Shown here piece after piece: positions 1 through 8,915 of a DNA stretch of 64,000 nt. This DNA comes from Dehalococcoidia bacterium (GTDB taxonomy: Bacteria > Chloroflexota > Dehalococcoidia > Bin125), in the NCBI GenBank assembly GCA_022825855.1, contig JAJDWB010000008.1:1-64000 (forward strand), read 5' to 3'. Position 1 is the first letter of the stretch. Every line of letters starts with the position of its first letter. The translations under genes were made by a program, and so were the position numbers. A model generated the notes under the pieces. It did not search any database and was not told the origin of the DNA. It saw only the letters and a program-made list of their open reading frames with translations.

Positions 1-10
1 GGATTGGACC

Positions 11-1570
11 ATGGGTGATGTCGACGACAGGCGGATCGATTGGCGGATCACGGGATTTCAGAACTATCGGGAGTTCGTCCCGACTGAGCGCCAGCGCCAG
101 CTCTACGACGCGCTGCTGAGCGGGCCTTGCCCGGCGGACGACGACGATGTGGGCGGGGACTCCCTCACGTTGTTGGGCTATGGCGGGGCGATGGGCGGGG
201 GCAAGACCCGGGCGATCGCCGAGTTGGCGATTGACGCGGCGCTCGCGTTTCCCGGCAACAACGTGCTCGTCGCCCGGCACCACCTCTCCGACCTCTCATC
301 GACCACGATGAAGGAGTTCTTCGCCGTCTGCCCGCCCGAGATGATCGAGCGCCGGCAGCAGGCGCCGACCACGCTGGTCCAACTGCGGCTGCCCGGCTGG
401 AAGTCAGGGCAGCACTCGACCGTCAACTTCCGCCATCTCTCCGACTGGCAGGGTCTGGGCTCGCAGCAATACGGCGCGGTGCTCATAGACGAGGCGGGGC
501 AGGTCGACGAAGACGCCGCCCTGATGCTGCTCACCCGGCTGCGCCACCCGGCCCAGCCCCAGCGCTGGTTTGTGGCCGCCTCCAACCCCTGGCCGGGCTG
601 GTTCCAGCGCTGGTTCGTTCGGCGAGAGTTGCCAGAGGACGCCCTCCGCGCCGCCAGCGGCCAGGTCGAGTTCATTCCGGCCAAAATCGCCGACAACCCG
701 CACCTGCCCGACAACTACGCCGAGATCAATCACGCGCTGATGCCGCCCTCCTGGCGCGAGCGCTTCATCGAGGGCCGCTTCGATTCCCTCATGAACCGCG
801 TCTACCCCGACTTCGACCCCGAGCGACACCTGTGGCATGCGCCCCTGCCCAGGTTCAAGTACTTCATCGGCGGCCTCGACTTCGGCGGACAGACCGAGAC
901 CGCCCACCACACCGCCGCCATCGTCGCCGGCCTCGCGCGCAACCCCCTTTCCGACCATCTTGTCGACCATCTTGTCGATCCATTTGCCGACCCGTATGCC
1001 GACCCGTTCTCCGACTTCCCTCGCTTCCCCGCTCGGGGGGGAAGCTCCCGCGCAGCGGGTGAAGGGGGGATCGGAACCGACCCCCGCCACCGGTTCACCC
1101 TGATCCGCCTGGCCGAGTTCGAGGACCGCGGGCCCGGCGTCATTCAACGCCTCGAACAGTGGCAACGAGCCTGCCAGAAGCGCTTCGGCCGCATCCGCTG
1201 GGCCGCCGACCGCTCGCAGTCGGCCTGGATCGACCACCAGAAGCGGCAGCGCATGAATGTCGTGCCCGCCTCCGGCGCGCCGGGCTCCGTGCTCTACAGC
1301 GTCAACCTGGTCTACGAGTACCTGGCCGCCGACCCGCCGCTCTCGTTCTACACGCCCGAGCTGACCCAGTTCCCCTTGCGCATGAGCGAGTACGTCTGGC
1401 AGACCGGCGACGACCCGGATCCGAAGCCCAGGAAGCGCCACGACGACCTGCTCGACGCCGACCGCTACATGCACGAACTGGTCCAGCAGCTCCCCCGCCC
1501 CTTCCGCCCCCGACGGATCAAGAACACCCCCCTCCAGTTCGGCCGCGCCGCCCTGATCACCGACCACTGA
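11..1570 (+). CDS. Phage-type terminase large subunit-like ATPase/nuclease
   Basis: This 519-residue protein resembles TerL, the motor and nuclease that packages phage DNA. A Walker A motif (GGAMGGGKT, residues 58-66) and a Walker B with the catalytic acid (AVLIDEAG, about 155-162) mark the ATPase half. The RNase H-like nuclease half keeps three acidic positions: Asp290 in GGLDFGG, Asp400 in WAADRS, and the RHDDLLDADRY segment near 477-486. Between the first and second nuclease strands sits an insertion of about 45 residues (313-357) made of repeated D-P/L-x units and a palindromic element. No portal, capsid or tail genes are nearby; the next gene is a crotonase. The upstream side is cut by the window edge, so a partner HTH gene may lie there. 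The ATG at 11 is the first available start and its ribosome site cannot be judged. Confidence 0.8.
   Translation: MGDVDDRRIDWRITGFQNYREFVPTERQRQLYDALLSGPCPADDDDVGGDSLTLLGYGGAMGGGKTRAIAELAIDAALAFPGNNVLVARHHLSDLSSTTMKEFFAVCPPEMIERRQQAPTTLVQLRLPGWKSGQHSTVNFRHLSDWQGLGSQQYGAVLIDEAGQVDEDAALMLLTRLRHPAQPQRWFVAASNPWPGWFQRWFVRRELPEDALRAASGQVEFIPAKIADNPHLPDNYAEINHALMPPSWRERFIEGRFDSLMNRVYPDFDPERHLWHAPLPRFKYFIGGLDFGGQTETAHHTAAIVAGLARNPLSDHLVDHLVDPFADPYADPFSDFPRFPARGGSSRAAGEGGIGTDPRHRFTLIRLAEFEDRGPGVIQRLEQWQRACQKRFGRIRWAADRSQSAWIDHQKRQRMNVVPASGAPGSVLYSVNLVYEYLAADPPLSFYTPELTQFPLRMSEYVWQTGDDPDPKPRKRHDDLLDADRYMHELVQQLPRPFRPRRIKNTPLQFGRAALITDH
947..1081 (+). repeat. In-frame repeat and palindromic insertion inside the terminase-like gene
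   Basis: About 953-1012 is a run of imperfect 12-base units (two near-identical copies of gaccatcttgtc, then gatccatttgcc, gacccgtatgcc, gacccgttctcc). It is followed at about 1019-1076 by a GC palindrome rich in C then G, ending in ggggatcgga, the same tail seen after the intergenic family A repeats at 9909 and 36330. The reading frame stays open, giving residues 313-357 that do not look like terminase core. Reading this as an element insertion is inference. Confidence 0.6.
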
Positions 1571-1623
1571 GGGGGGCGGTTGCAGATGTACACTCGGTTC
1601 GAGACCAACGACCTGGAGGACCC

Positions 1624-2433
1624 ATGACCACCCTGACCGCCCCGGCGACGGAGACGCTGCTCTACGAGGAGCGCGGACACGTCGCGATCATCACCCTGAA
1701 CCGCCCCGAGCGGCTCAACGCGATTTCCAACGACATGCTGGAAGCGCTCTCGGCCCAACTGATCGCCTGTCAGCGCGAACCCGATATTCGCGTCATCGTC
1801 CTGACCGGCGCGGGACGCGGCTTCTGCTCGGGGCTCGACCTCGTCGACCAGCAGCAGCGCATGTCGACCGGCGAGGGCCGGCCCGGCTACTCGCTCTTCG
1901 ACCTGCGCGACGCGCCGCCGGTCGTGCTGCAGAAGATGGACAAGCCGGTGATCTGCGCGCTCAACGGCGCGGCCGCCGGCTACGGCATGGACATGGCGCT
2001 GCTGGCCGACATCCGGATCGCCTCGGAGCAGGCCAAGATGGGCGCCGTCTTCGCCCGCCGCGGCGTGCTGCCCGAGTCCGGCGGGACCTGGATCCTGCCC
2101 CGCCTGCTGGGCTGGGCGCGGGCCGCCGAGGTCGCCTTCCGCGGCCGCGTGCTCGACGCGCAGGAGTCGCTCGAGGTCGGCCTGGTCAACGAGGTCGTGC
2201 CGCACGACGAGCTGATGACGCGCACGCTGGAACTGGCCGACGAGATCGCCGCCAACGCGCCGCTCTCGGTCCAGGCGACCAAGCGGATGATGCGCCTGGG
2301 CATGGACGAGCCGTTCGAGGCCGCCGTCGACCACATCTACCTGCAACTGCTGCCGCTCTTCGGCTCCGACGACTTCAAAGAGGGAGTCCGCTCCTTCATG
2401 GAAAAGCGCGAACCCAACTTCCAGGGGAGGTAG
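1624..2433 (+). CDS. Enoyl-CoA hydratase/isomerase (crotonase) family protein
   Basis: A 269-residue crotonase-fold protein expected to act on acyl-CoA thioesters in the cytoplasm. The N-terminus has the family signature (IITLNRPERLNAIS), then the oxyanion-hole segment GAGRGFCSGLDL near residue 65 and NGAAAGYGMDMALLAD near 115, and LPESGGTWILPRLLG. The two glutamates of classical enoyl-CoA hydratase are not obvious, so an isomerase or another crotonase reaction is equally possible. The frame is open far upstream, but ATG 1624 is preceded by GGAGGA at about 1615-1620 and begins the family-like sequence. A TACACT hexamer at about 1589 could be its -10 box. A second crotonase is at 49995-50780. 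Confidence 0.85.
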   Translation: MTTLTAPATETLLYEERGHVAIITLNRPERLNAISNDMLEALSAQLIACQREPDIRVIVLTGAGRGFCSGLDLVDQQQRMSTGEGRPGYSLFDLRDAPPVVLQKMDKPVICALNGAAAGYGMDMALLADIRIASEQAKMGAVFARRGVLPESGGTWILPRLLGWARAAEVAFRGRVLDAQESLEVGLVNEVVPHDELMTRTLELADEIAANAPLSVQATKRMMRLGMDEPFEAAVDHIYLQLLPLFGSDDFKEGVRSFMEKREPNFQGR

Positions 2434-2440
2434 ATCATCT

Positions 2441-2536
2441 TCGTCATTGCCGAACTTGCTTCGGCAATCTCGCCGCGCCCGGCACGTGGGTGGCGAATTC
2501 GACGAGATACCCCCGATCAAGTCGGGGGTATGACGA
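2441..2536. repeat. Family C palindromic repeat, paired copy
   Basis: Two inverted half-elements of the form TCGTCAT-stem-CTTG-type loop-stem-ATCTCG lie at 2441-2472 and, reversed, at 2503-2536. The stems are tgccga/tcggca in the left half and acccccga/tcgggggt in the right half, so the base-paired parts differ while the flanking heptamer and hexamer are conserved. It fills most of the gap between the crotonase and DinB genes. Similar elements are at 30909-31006 (paired) and 62980-63011 (single). The shape is REP-like; mobilisation by a RAYT-type transposase elsewhere in the genome is inference. Confidence 0.8.
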
Positions 2537-2557
2537 ACGAATCCAAGGAGTGATTCG

Positions 2558-3118
2558 ATGCCCCAACGACCGATCAGCGACAACGAGATCGACCGCGTCT
2601 CCGGCTACCTGCTCGCGCAGGGCGAGAAGTACCGCTGGATCGAACTCTGGCCCCGCGTCGTGGACGCGCGAATCGACTTCCTCGACACCCTCAACCGGGT
2701 CTCGCCGGAACAGGCCGCCTGGAAGCCGGGTCCCGAGGACTGGAGCATCGAAGAGGTCGCCCAGCACGTGCTGGACGGCTCGCGCCGCAACGCGGACATG
2801 ATCGCCAACCTGAGCTTCGGCCGCGAGCCCAACCTGGGGCCGCAGGGCATCGGCGCGATCGACCCGGCGCAGCGCGCGGCCGAACTGGCCTGGCCCGACT
2901 TGGTCGACGCCCTGCTCGACGATTCACGCATCTTCGGCAACGTGATCGACGGTCTGCCCGAGCCGCCGTCCTACGAGATCCGGCCCTCGCACCCGTACTT
3001 CGGTCCGCTGCACTCGCGCGCCTGGTTCATGTTCCAACGCGTCCACGATCTCGACCACGTCAACCAGGTCAACGAGATCAAGGAAACCGAGGGCTACCCG
3101 GGAGCACCCTCACCCTAA
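2558..3118 (+). CDS. DinB-like four-helix bundle protein
   Basis: A 186-residue protein of the DinB/YfiT-like superfamily, whose members are metal-binding four-helix bundles, often acting as thiol-dependent transferases or of unknown function. It shows the typical opening helix with histidine (EDWSIEEVAQHVLD, around residue 62-75) and a late metal-site helix (FQRVHDLDHVNQ, around 158-169). The start ATG has a clear AAGGAGTG site about 7 bases upstream. The last codons (GAPSP and the TAA stop) lie inside a family A repeat beginning at 3107, so the C-terminus is partly repeat-derived. Substrate unknown. Another DinB-type protein is at 53461-53970. Confidence 0.75.
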   Translation: MPQRPISDNEIDRVSGYLLAQGEKYRWIELWPRVVDARIDFLDTLNRVSPEQAAWKPGPEDWSIEEVAQHVLDGSRRNADMIANLSFGREPNLGPQGIGAIDPAQRAAELAWPDLVDALLDDSRIFGNVIDGLPEPPSYEIRPSHPYFGPLHSRAWFMFQRVHDLDHVNQVNEIKETEGYPGAPSP

Positions 3119-3141
3119 CCCTCTCCCAGAGGGAGAGGGGA
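3107..3141. repeat. Family A palindromic repeat, copy A1
   Basis: The element reads ccctcaccctaa followed by ccctctccc-aga-gggagagggg, forming a 9-base-pair hairpin. Its TAA is the stop codon of the DinB gene. It ends in gggatcagagag, a slight variant of the gggatcggagag tail at 36331. Confidence 0.85.
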
Positions 3142-3158
3142 TCAGAGAGGCATCGAGC

Positions 3159-4214
3159 ATGCGCGTTGCGATCGGGATGCACCGCGACGGGATCAACGAC
3201 TGGGACTCGGCCGTGCGTTACGCGCGGGAGGCGGAGCGGCTGGGCGTGTTCTCGTTCTGGTCGGCCGAGGCCTGGGGCCACGACGGGCTCACGCCGCTGG
3301 GCTATCTGGCGGGCAAGACCGAGACGATCAAGCTGGGCACTGGCATCATCCAGGGCGGCACCCGAACTCCGGCGCTGGTCGGTATGACCGCGATGACCCT
3401 GCAGTCGATGTCGGGCGGCCGCTTCATGCTGGGCCTGGGCACCTCGGGACCGCAGGTCGTGGAGGGCTGGCACGGCGTGCCCTTCGCCGGCGCGGTGACC
3501 CGGCTGCAAGAAACCGCCGAGATCGTGCGCATGGTCTGCAGCGGCGAGCGGGTGGTGTACGAGGGCAAACACTACACGCTGCCGCTGCCCGGCGGCGAAG
3601 GCCGGGCGCTGCGCGCCGGCGCGCCGCCGATGGCGGCGCCGCCGATCTACTTCGCCTCGCTGGGGCCGCGCAGCCTGCGCATGTGCGGCGCGGTCGGCGA
3701 CGGCTGGCTGGGCACCTCGTTCATTCCCGAGACCGCCGACGTGTTCATCGACGACATCCGCGCCGGCGCGGAATCGGCCGGGCGCAACCTGGACGAGATC
3801 GACCTCGAAGCCGCGGCCGGGATCGAGTTCACCGACGATCCCGAGGAAGCCGGCACGCGGCATGCGCGCGGGATGGCCTTCACGCTGGGCGCGATGGGCT
3901 CGGCCAAGACCAACTTCTACAACGACGCCTTCTGCCGCCAGGGCTGGGCCGATGTGGCCAAAGAGGTGCAACGACTCTGGGTCGAGGGCGAACGCGACCT
4001 GGCCCGCGAGCGGGTGCCGGTGGAGCTGGCCTTCAAGGTCAACATGATCGGCTCGGACGCCGATGTGCTGGAGCGGCTGCGCGTCTACCGCGACGCGGGG
4101 ATCGACACGATCCGCGCCGGGATCGCCGGCGAGACGGTCAACGATCGGATCGCCAACCTCGAGCGCTTCATGCACCTGGTTGACGAGGTGAACGAGGTCA
4201 ACGGCGAGGACTGA
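3159..4214 (+). CDS. LLM-class (luciferase-like) F420-dependent oxidoreductase
   Basis: A 351-residue TIM-barrel protein of the luciferase-like monooxygenase / methylene-tetrahydromethanopterin reductase family. Recognisable parts are the opening barrel strand (MRVAIGMHRDG), EAERLGVFSFWSAEAWGHDG near residue 27-46, the strand and loop around KLGTGIIQGGTRTPA, and GRFMLGLGTSGPQVVEGWHG near 88-107. Family members use F420 or FMN; F420 is favoured because cofE and npdG occur at 31.5-32.9 kb. The ATG at 3159 follows the family A1 repeat closely. The 3' end overlaps the convergent FG-GAP gene by 17 bases. Substrate not predictable. Confidence 0.8.
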   Translation: MRVAIGMHRDGINDWDSAVRYAREAERLGVFSFWSAEAWGHDGLTPLGYLAGKTETIKLGTGIIQGGTRTPALVGMTAMTLQSMSGGRFMLGLGTSGPQVVEGWHGVPFAGAVTRLQETAEIVRMVCSGERVVYEGKHYTLPLPGGEGRALRAGAPPMAAPPIYFASLGPRSLRMCGAVGDGWLGTSFIPETADVFIDDIRAGAESAGRNLDEIDLEAAAGIEFTDDPEEAGTRHARGMAFTLGAMGSAKTNFYNDAFCRQGWADVAKEVQRLWVEGERDLARERVPVELAFKVNMIGSDADVLERLRVYRDAGIDTIRAGIAGETVNDRIANLERFMHLVDEVNEVNGED

Positions 4215-5943
4215 TCATCTCGTAGCCGGCCCGGCCCTCGGTCACGCGGATCCAGGAGTTGGCCGGCACGTTGGTCAGGGTCGTGACCAGTCCGCTGGCC
4301 GGCCAGCGGATGACGAGGTCGGCCGCGGCGGCCCGGGCCAGGCCGAAGTGCAGCGCATCCTCGCTCTGGCCGAGGAAGTGGGTGGCAACGCCGGCCTCGC
4401 GGATCTGCTCGGCCAGTCCGTCGGCGAAGACCGAGACCCGGGCGCCGAGCCCCTGTCGATTGCTTGTCACTCCCTCGAGCGACACGCGCAACCAGCCCCC
4501 GGCGCCCTGAGATTGGTTACGATAGAACAACGGTGCTGAGGCGTTGTTGACAACGAACACGTCGAGGTCGCCGTCGTTGTCGGCGTCGAAGACGAGCAGG
4601 CCCTTGCCGTCCTCGATGTCGTTCAGGCCGACTTCGGCGCTGCGCCCCTGGAAGCGGCCGGAGCCGTCGTTCTCCCAATAGCGGGTCGCGTCGGCGTCGA
4701 AGCCGGGCATCATCTCCATCCCGTTGGTCATGGTCAGATCGAGGTCGCCGTCATTGTCCGCATCAAAAAACGCCGCGCCCCAACCCCAGGAGCCGTTGCG
4801 CACGCCGGCCCGGTCGGTGACGTCGGTGAAGCGCCGGTCGCCCTCGTTGCGGAACAGCCGGTTGCCGTCGCGCAGACCCTGCTCGCCGGAACCGGGACTG
4901 CCGCTGCGGAAGGAGAAGACCGAGGTGACGAACCAGTCGAGGTCGCCGTCGGCGTCGTAGTCGCCGAAGGTGGTGCCCATCGCGTTCTGGGCGGTGCCGA
5001 CGCGGGCGTTGAGCGTGCCGTCGGCGAAGGTGCCGTCACCCTGGTTCCAGAACAGGCGGCTGGTGCCGAAGTCGGAGGCGACGGCGAGGTCGGGCCAGCC
5101 GTCGTCGTCGAGGTCGACGAAGGTCGAGCCGAAGGCGAAGGTGCCCTCGGTGAGCTCGTCCTGGGTCTGCGAGACGACCTGCTCCATGCCGACGCCGGCG
5201 GCGTCGGTGACGTCCTCGAAGTGGCCGGGGCGCTCGGCTCCGAGGTTGCGCAGCAGTCGCACGCCGGCGACCGCCTCGCCGACGAGTTGCGAGGGCCGCC
5301 ACTCGGTGACGTGCAGGTCGAGGTAGCCGTCGAGGTCGTAGTCGCCGAAGGTGGCCGAGAAGCCGATCCGGCGGTCGCCGGTGTCGACGGCCGCGCCGCG
5401 CTCGACGCCCTCTTCGGAGAAGACGCCGTCCTCGTTGACGAAGAGGTAGTGGCGCGTGTCGCCGACGGTGGTGACGAAGAGGTCGAGGTCACCGTCGTTG
5501 TCGATGTCGCCCCAGGCGGCGCCGTTGGTGGCCAGTTCCCAGCGGCTCAGTCCGGTCGACTCGGAGACCTCGTCGAAGCGGCCGTCGCCGCGGTTGCGGA
5601 AGAGCAGGTCGTGGTCGTCCATGCGGGTGACGATCAGGTCGATCGCGCCGTCGCCGTCAAAGTCTCCGGCGGCCGCGCCTCCGGTCATGCGCTCGGCGTC
5701 GCAGAGCGTGCCGCGGCGCTCCTCTTCGGTGGGCCGCGAGATGTTGTCGAAGAGGCAGTCGCCGGGCTCGCGGGCCTGGAACTGGATGTAGGTCAGGCCG
5801 GCGGCGTCGGCCGACTCGCGGAACAGTGTGCCGAGCTGCGGCGCGGGCTCGATCGGCGCGTCGGTCTGCGAGGGGATGCCGTCGTCGCAGGCGGCGGTCC
5901 ACAATGCGACGAAGGCGACGAACGCGGTGAGGGACCTCGTCAT
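4198..5943 (-). CDS. CRTAC1-type FG-GAP/VCBS repeat lipoprotein with ASPIC/UnbV domain
   Basis: An exported protein of about 581 residues. The chosen start (ATG 5943) gives a short basic N-terminus, a hydrophobic stretch and a cysteine at TAAC, consistent with a signal peptide and probable lipoprotein site. The body contains at least seven Ca2+-binding FG-GAP loops of the D-x-D-x-D-G-x-x-D type (FDGDGAID, DIDNDGDLD, DYDLDGYLD, DLDDDGWPD, DYDADGDLD, DADNDGDLD twice), expected to fold as an integrin-like beta-propeller. The C-terminal 110 residues (GGWLRVSLEG to SWIRVTEG) match the ASPIC/UnbV module. An upstream in-frame start at 5982 exists but would bury the signal peptide. Role unknown; surface binding is likely. 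Confidence 0.85.
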   Translation of the reverse strand: MTRSLTAFVAFVALWTAACDDGIPSQTDAPIEPAPQLGTLFRESADAAGLTYIQFQAREPGDCLFDNISRPTEEERRGTLCDAERMTGGAAAGDFDGDGAIDLIVTRMDDHDLLFRNRGDGRFDEVSESTGLSRWELATNGAAWGDIDNDGDLDLFVTTVGDTRHYLFVNEDGVFSEEGVERGAAVDTGDRRIGFSATFGDYDLDGYLDLHVTEWRPSQLVGEAVAGVRLLRNLGAERPGHFEDVTDAAGVGMEQVVSQTQDELTEGTFAFGSTFVDLDDDGWPDLAVASDFGTSRLFWNQGDGTFADGTLNARVGTAQNAMGTTFGDYDADGDLDWFVTSVFSFRSGSPGSGEQGLRDGNRLFRNEGDRRFTDVTDRAGVRNGSWGWGAAFFDADNDGDLDLTMTNGMEMMPGFDADATRYWENDGSGRFQGRSAEVGLNDIEDGKGLLVFDADNDGDLDVFVVNNASAPLFYRNQSQGAGGWLRVSLEGVTSNRQGLGARVSVFADGLAEQIREAGVATHFLGQSEDALHFGLARAAAADLVIRWPASGLVTTLTNVPANSWIRVTEGRAGYEMISPRR

Positions 5944-6038
5944 GGTCACGCGTAATCCGGTCATGGCGGATACTGCCTGCATTGCAATCGCGCGCTACAG
6001 CGATCACTCATGCGCACGCGCTTGAAGGGTAAACGACC

Positions 6039-7337
6039 ATGACCACGACCCACGACGGCTCGCCGCATCGCGGTCCGCTGAGCGGCATCCGGGTGCTGGA
6101 GTTTTCGCAGATCATCGCCGGACCGTTCGGTTGCCAGAATCTGGCGGACATGGGCGCGGAGGTGATCAAGGTGGAGCCGCCGGAGGGCGAGGCCTGGCGG
6201 CAGTTCTCGCAGTTCATCCCGGACGAGTCGAAGTGGTTCCAGTCGCTGAACCGGGGCAAGCGCTCGCTGGTGCTAGCGCTACGCGAGCCCGAGGCGCAGG
6301 CGATCATTCACCGGCTGATCCCGGAGGTTGACGTGGTCGTGATCAACTACCGGCCCGATGTCGCCGCGCGGCTGGGGATCGACTACGGGACGCTGCGGGC
6401 GATCCGCGGCGACTTGATCTATGTGGACAACACGGCGTTCGGTCGGCAGGGTCCGTGGGCGCAGCGGCCGGGTTACGACATCATCGCGCAGGCGGTGTCG
6501 GGGTTGATGGCGCTGGACGGCAAGCTGGACGACAACGGGACGGCGCCGTCGCCGGTCTCGTCGCCTGTGGCCGACTACGGGACGGGGATCGTGATTGCGC
6601 TCGGCGTCTGCGCGGCGCTCTTCCATCGGCAGCAGACGGGCGAGGGTCAGATGATCGAGACGACGCTGTTGAATACGGCGCTGGCGATGCAGGGCAGCAA
6701 TGTGATGCAACTGCCGGCCGCCGACGCGGCGCCGCTGGCCAAGATGGCGCAGGTGACCGAGCTGCGCGAGGCGGGCGCGTCCTACGCCGAGATCCAGGAG
6801 GCGTACAAGGATCGGGGCGCGCAGGGGGCGTTGAACATCTACTACCGCTGCTACGAGACGCGCGACGGCGCAGTCGCGATCGGGGCGCTGTCGGCGTCGC
6901 TCTGGGCCAAGGTGCGGGAGGCCCTGGAGACCGACTTTCTCGGCTTCGCCGACCCCGAGCTGGACCCGACCGATCCGGATCAGTTCGCCGAAGCGACGCG
7001 GCGAGTGCGGGAGATCGAGGCGCACGTGCGGTCGTCCAGCACGGAGCACTGGCTGCAGCGCTTCGACGCGTGCGGCGTGCCCAGCGGCCCGATCAACTTC
7101 GCCGAGGAGCTGGCCGACGAACCGCAGGTCGTGGCCAACGGGATGGTCGTCGATCTGAACCACGACCTGTCGGGTCCGCAGCGGCAGGTCGGCCCGCTGT
7201 TCAAGATGAGTGCCACACCGACCGCGCCGCAGGGTTCGTCGCCGCCGCTGGGTCGCGACACGGACGAGATCGTGGGCAGCGCGGGTTACAGCGAAGAAGA
7301 GCTGGCGGACCTGCGGTCGCGGGGCATCATCGGCTAG
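6039..7337 (+). CDS. CaiB/BaiF family (type III) CoA-transferase
   Basis: A 432-residue family III CoA-transferase that moves CoA between carboxylic acids in the cytoplasm. The N-terminus (LSGIRVLEFSQIIAGPFGCQNLADMGAEVIKVEPP) and the FGRQGPWAQRPGYDIIAQAVSGLM segment are typical. The aspartate of SSPVADYGTG near residue 185 is the likely acyl-anhydride nucleophile, by family analogy. The C-terminal part (WLQRFDACGVPSGPI) is also conserved. The gene stands alone, with crotonase and acyl-CoA dehydrogenase genes elsewhere in the window. Its stop TAG overlaps the stop of the convergent carboxylesterase in the tetramer CTAG at 7334-7337. Confidence 0.9.
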   Translation: MTTTHDGSPHRGPLSGIRVLEFSQIIAGPFGCQNLADMGAEVIKVEPPEGEAWRQFSQFIPDESKWFQSLNRGKRSLVLALREPEAQAIIHRLIPEVDVVVINYRPDVAARLGIDYGTLRAIRGDLIYVDNTAFGRQGPWAQRPGYDIIAQAVSGLMALDGKLDDNGTAPSPVSSPVADYGTGIVIALGVCAALFHRQQTGEGQMIETTLLNTALAMQGSNVMQLPAADAAPLAKMAQVTELREAGASYAEIQEAYKDRGAQGALNIYYRCYETRDGAVAIGALSASLWAKVREALETDFLGFADPELDPTDPDQFAEATRRVREIEAHVRSSSTEHWLQRFDACGVPSGPINFAEELADEPQVVANGMVVDLNHDLSGPQRQVGPLFKMSATPTAPQGSSPPLGRDTDEIVGSAGYSEEELADLRSRGIIG

Positions 7338-8839
7338 AGGACGCCGTCCCAGGCGGCGACTTCTTCGGCTCGGTGGTTGTTTTCCTGTCGGGCGGATTGG
7401 CCGAGGACGATGGTGGGGCGGGTCTGGGGGTCCCAGGCGGGCCAGGGGAGGTTGTCGGTGGCGGGGTTGCCGGTGCGGGCGAAGGCGAGCCAGGTGTCCA
7501 TGGTGAGTTCGGCCAGGGCGTTGGCTGCGACGCCCTCGCCGGCGAAGGCGGACGCGACTTTGTGGGTGCCGAAGACGAAGGGGATGTCGAGCGCGTGGCA
7601 GGAGCCGAGCGCGCCGTCGAGCATGGGCGACTTCCAGTCGAAGAGGTAGCACCAGGTCTGGTCGCTGTGCTGGGCCTGGGCGTCGAGCAGGCGTTGGGCG
7701 GGGATGCGGAAGAGCTCGTCGCCGGAGGCGGCGGTCTGGATCTCGTAGGGCGTGGCTGGTTCGCCGCGGGCTTCGCGGGCGGCGCGGTAGATGTCGGAGA
7801 GGTGACGCCCGTCGCCATGCAGACCGTCCATCACCGCAATTGCGTCCTCTTCGTTCGGCGGCTCGGTGGGGACCATGGCCGCGAACAGCTTGCTCTCTTC
7901 GTCGAGGCAGCCGATCAGCGCCGCGACTCCGGACGCCTGGCCGGCGCGGACCGCGTCGATGGGCATCGAAGTCAGAAACTCGCCGTCGACGATCGGACGG
8001 AACGGCATCTCGGGCTGCTTGCCCGCTTCCATGGCGACGTAGAGCATCTGCTCTTCGAGCTTGGCCTGCGCCGCGATGATGTCCTCGACCGACGCGGATT
8101 GCAGAGCGGCAGCGTCATCCGGGTCGACGCCCAGCAGGTCGCAGAACAGGCGGCCGTGCTCGACCGCCTGCGGATCCTCGATCCCGTGATGGCCGGCGCC
8201 GGACTGGGGGATGGCCTTGTGGAAGAGGCCGGTCGCCTCGGGCGAGCCCATGAGCGAGGCGACGGACATGCCGCCGGCGGACTCGCCGAAGATGGTGATG
8301 TTGGCGGGGTCGCCGCCGAAGGCGGCGATGTTGTCGCGGACCCAGCGCAGCGCGGCAACCTGGTCGCGCATGCCGAAGTTGGACTCTTCGAAGGCGGGCA
8401 GGTGGAGGAAGCCGAGCGCGCCGAGCCGGTAGTTGATGGTGACGACGACGACATCGCCGCGCGAGGCGAGCATGTGGCCGTTGTAGAGGCCTTCGCTGCC
8501 GGAGCCGATGGTGAACGCGCCGCCGTGGATCCAGACCATGACCGGGCGGGCGGCGTCATCCGTGCCGGGGGTCCAGATGTTGAGGAAGAGGCAATCCTCG
8601 GACTGTTCCTGGGGGGCTGCGCCGATCATGGCGTCGAGCGCCTCGTTGGGGATCTGCGGGGCCATGGGGCGGAAGGACTCGCAATCGAGGACGTCGTCCC
8701 AGCCGGGATGCGGGCGGGCGACCCTGAAGCGCAGGTCGCCGACGGGCGGGGCGGCGTAGGGGATGCCTCGGTAGACGCTGAGGCCGTCTTCCGACGAACC
8801 GTGGATGCGGCCGGACTCGGTCTGGATGATTGCGGCCAT
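7334..8839 (-). CDS. Type B carboxylesterase
   Basis: A 501-residue alpha/beta hydrolase of the carboxylesterase/para-nitrobenzyl esterase family. Evidence includes YRGIPYAAPPVGDLRF near the N-terminus, SEDCLFLNIWTP, the oxyanion loop PVMVWIHGGAFTIGSGSE, and the nucleophile elbow TIFGESAGGMS. The C-terminal FDWKSPMLDGALGSCHALDIPFVFG holds the likely catalytic histidine. The reading frame is open to 9340, but family homology begins at the ATG at 8839, and the extension is proline-rich out-of-frame reading of the next gene. It is a clear paralogue of 60439-61968, with shared motifs along the whole length. No signal peptide is seen, so it is probably cytoplasmic. Confidence 0.9.
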   Translation of the reverse strand: MAAIIQTESGRIHGSSEDGLSVYRGIPYAAPPVGDLRFRVARPHPGWDDVLDCESFRPMAPQIPNEALDAMIGAAPQEQSEDCLFLNIWTPGTDDAARPVMVWIHGGAFTIGSGSEGLYNGHMLASRGDVVVVTINYRLGALGFLHLPAFEESNFGMRDQVAALRWVRDNIAAFGGDPANITIFGESAGGMSVASLMGSPEATGLFHKAIPQSGAGHHGIEDPQAVEHGRLFCDLLGVDPDDAAALQSASVEDIIAAQAKLEEQMLYVAMEAGKQPEMPFRPIVDGEFLTSMPIDAVRAGQASGVAALIGCLDEESKLFAAMVPTEPPNEEDAIAVMDGLHGDGRHLSDIYRAAREARGEPATPYEIQTAASGDELFRIPAQRLLDAQAQHSDQTWCYLFDWKSPMLDGALGSCHALDIPFVFGTHKVASAFAGEGVAANALAELTMDTWLAFARTGNPATDNLPWPAWDPQTRPTIVLGQSARQENNHRAEEVAAWDGVL

Positions 8840-8915
8840 GCTGACGCTCCCTGGCTGGCTGTACTGGCTGGTGGTGTTCGTGTTGCAGGCTAGCCGTTGA
8901 CCGGCGCCGGGCCGG

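Noticed and set aside
4734-5955. Long frames antisense and in other registers across the FG-GAP gene
   Set aside because: They are compositional shadows of D/G-rich repeats in high-GC DNA; no homology or ribosome sites.
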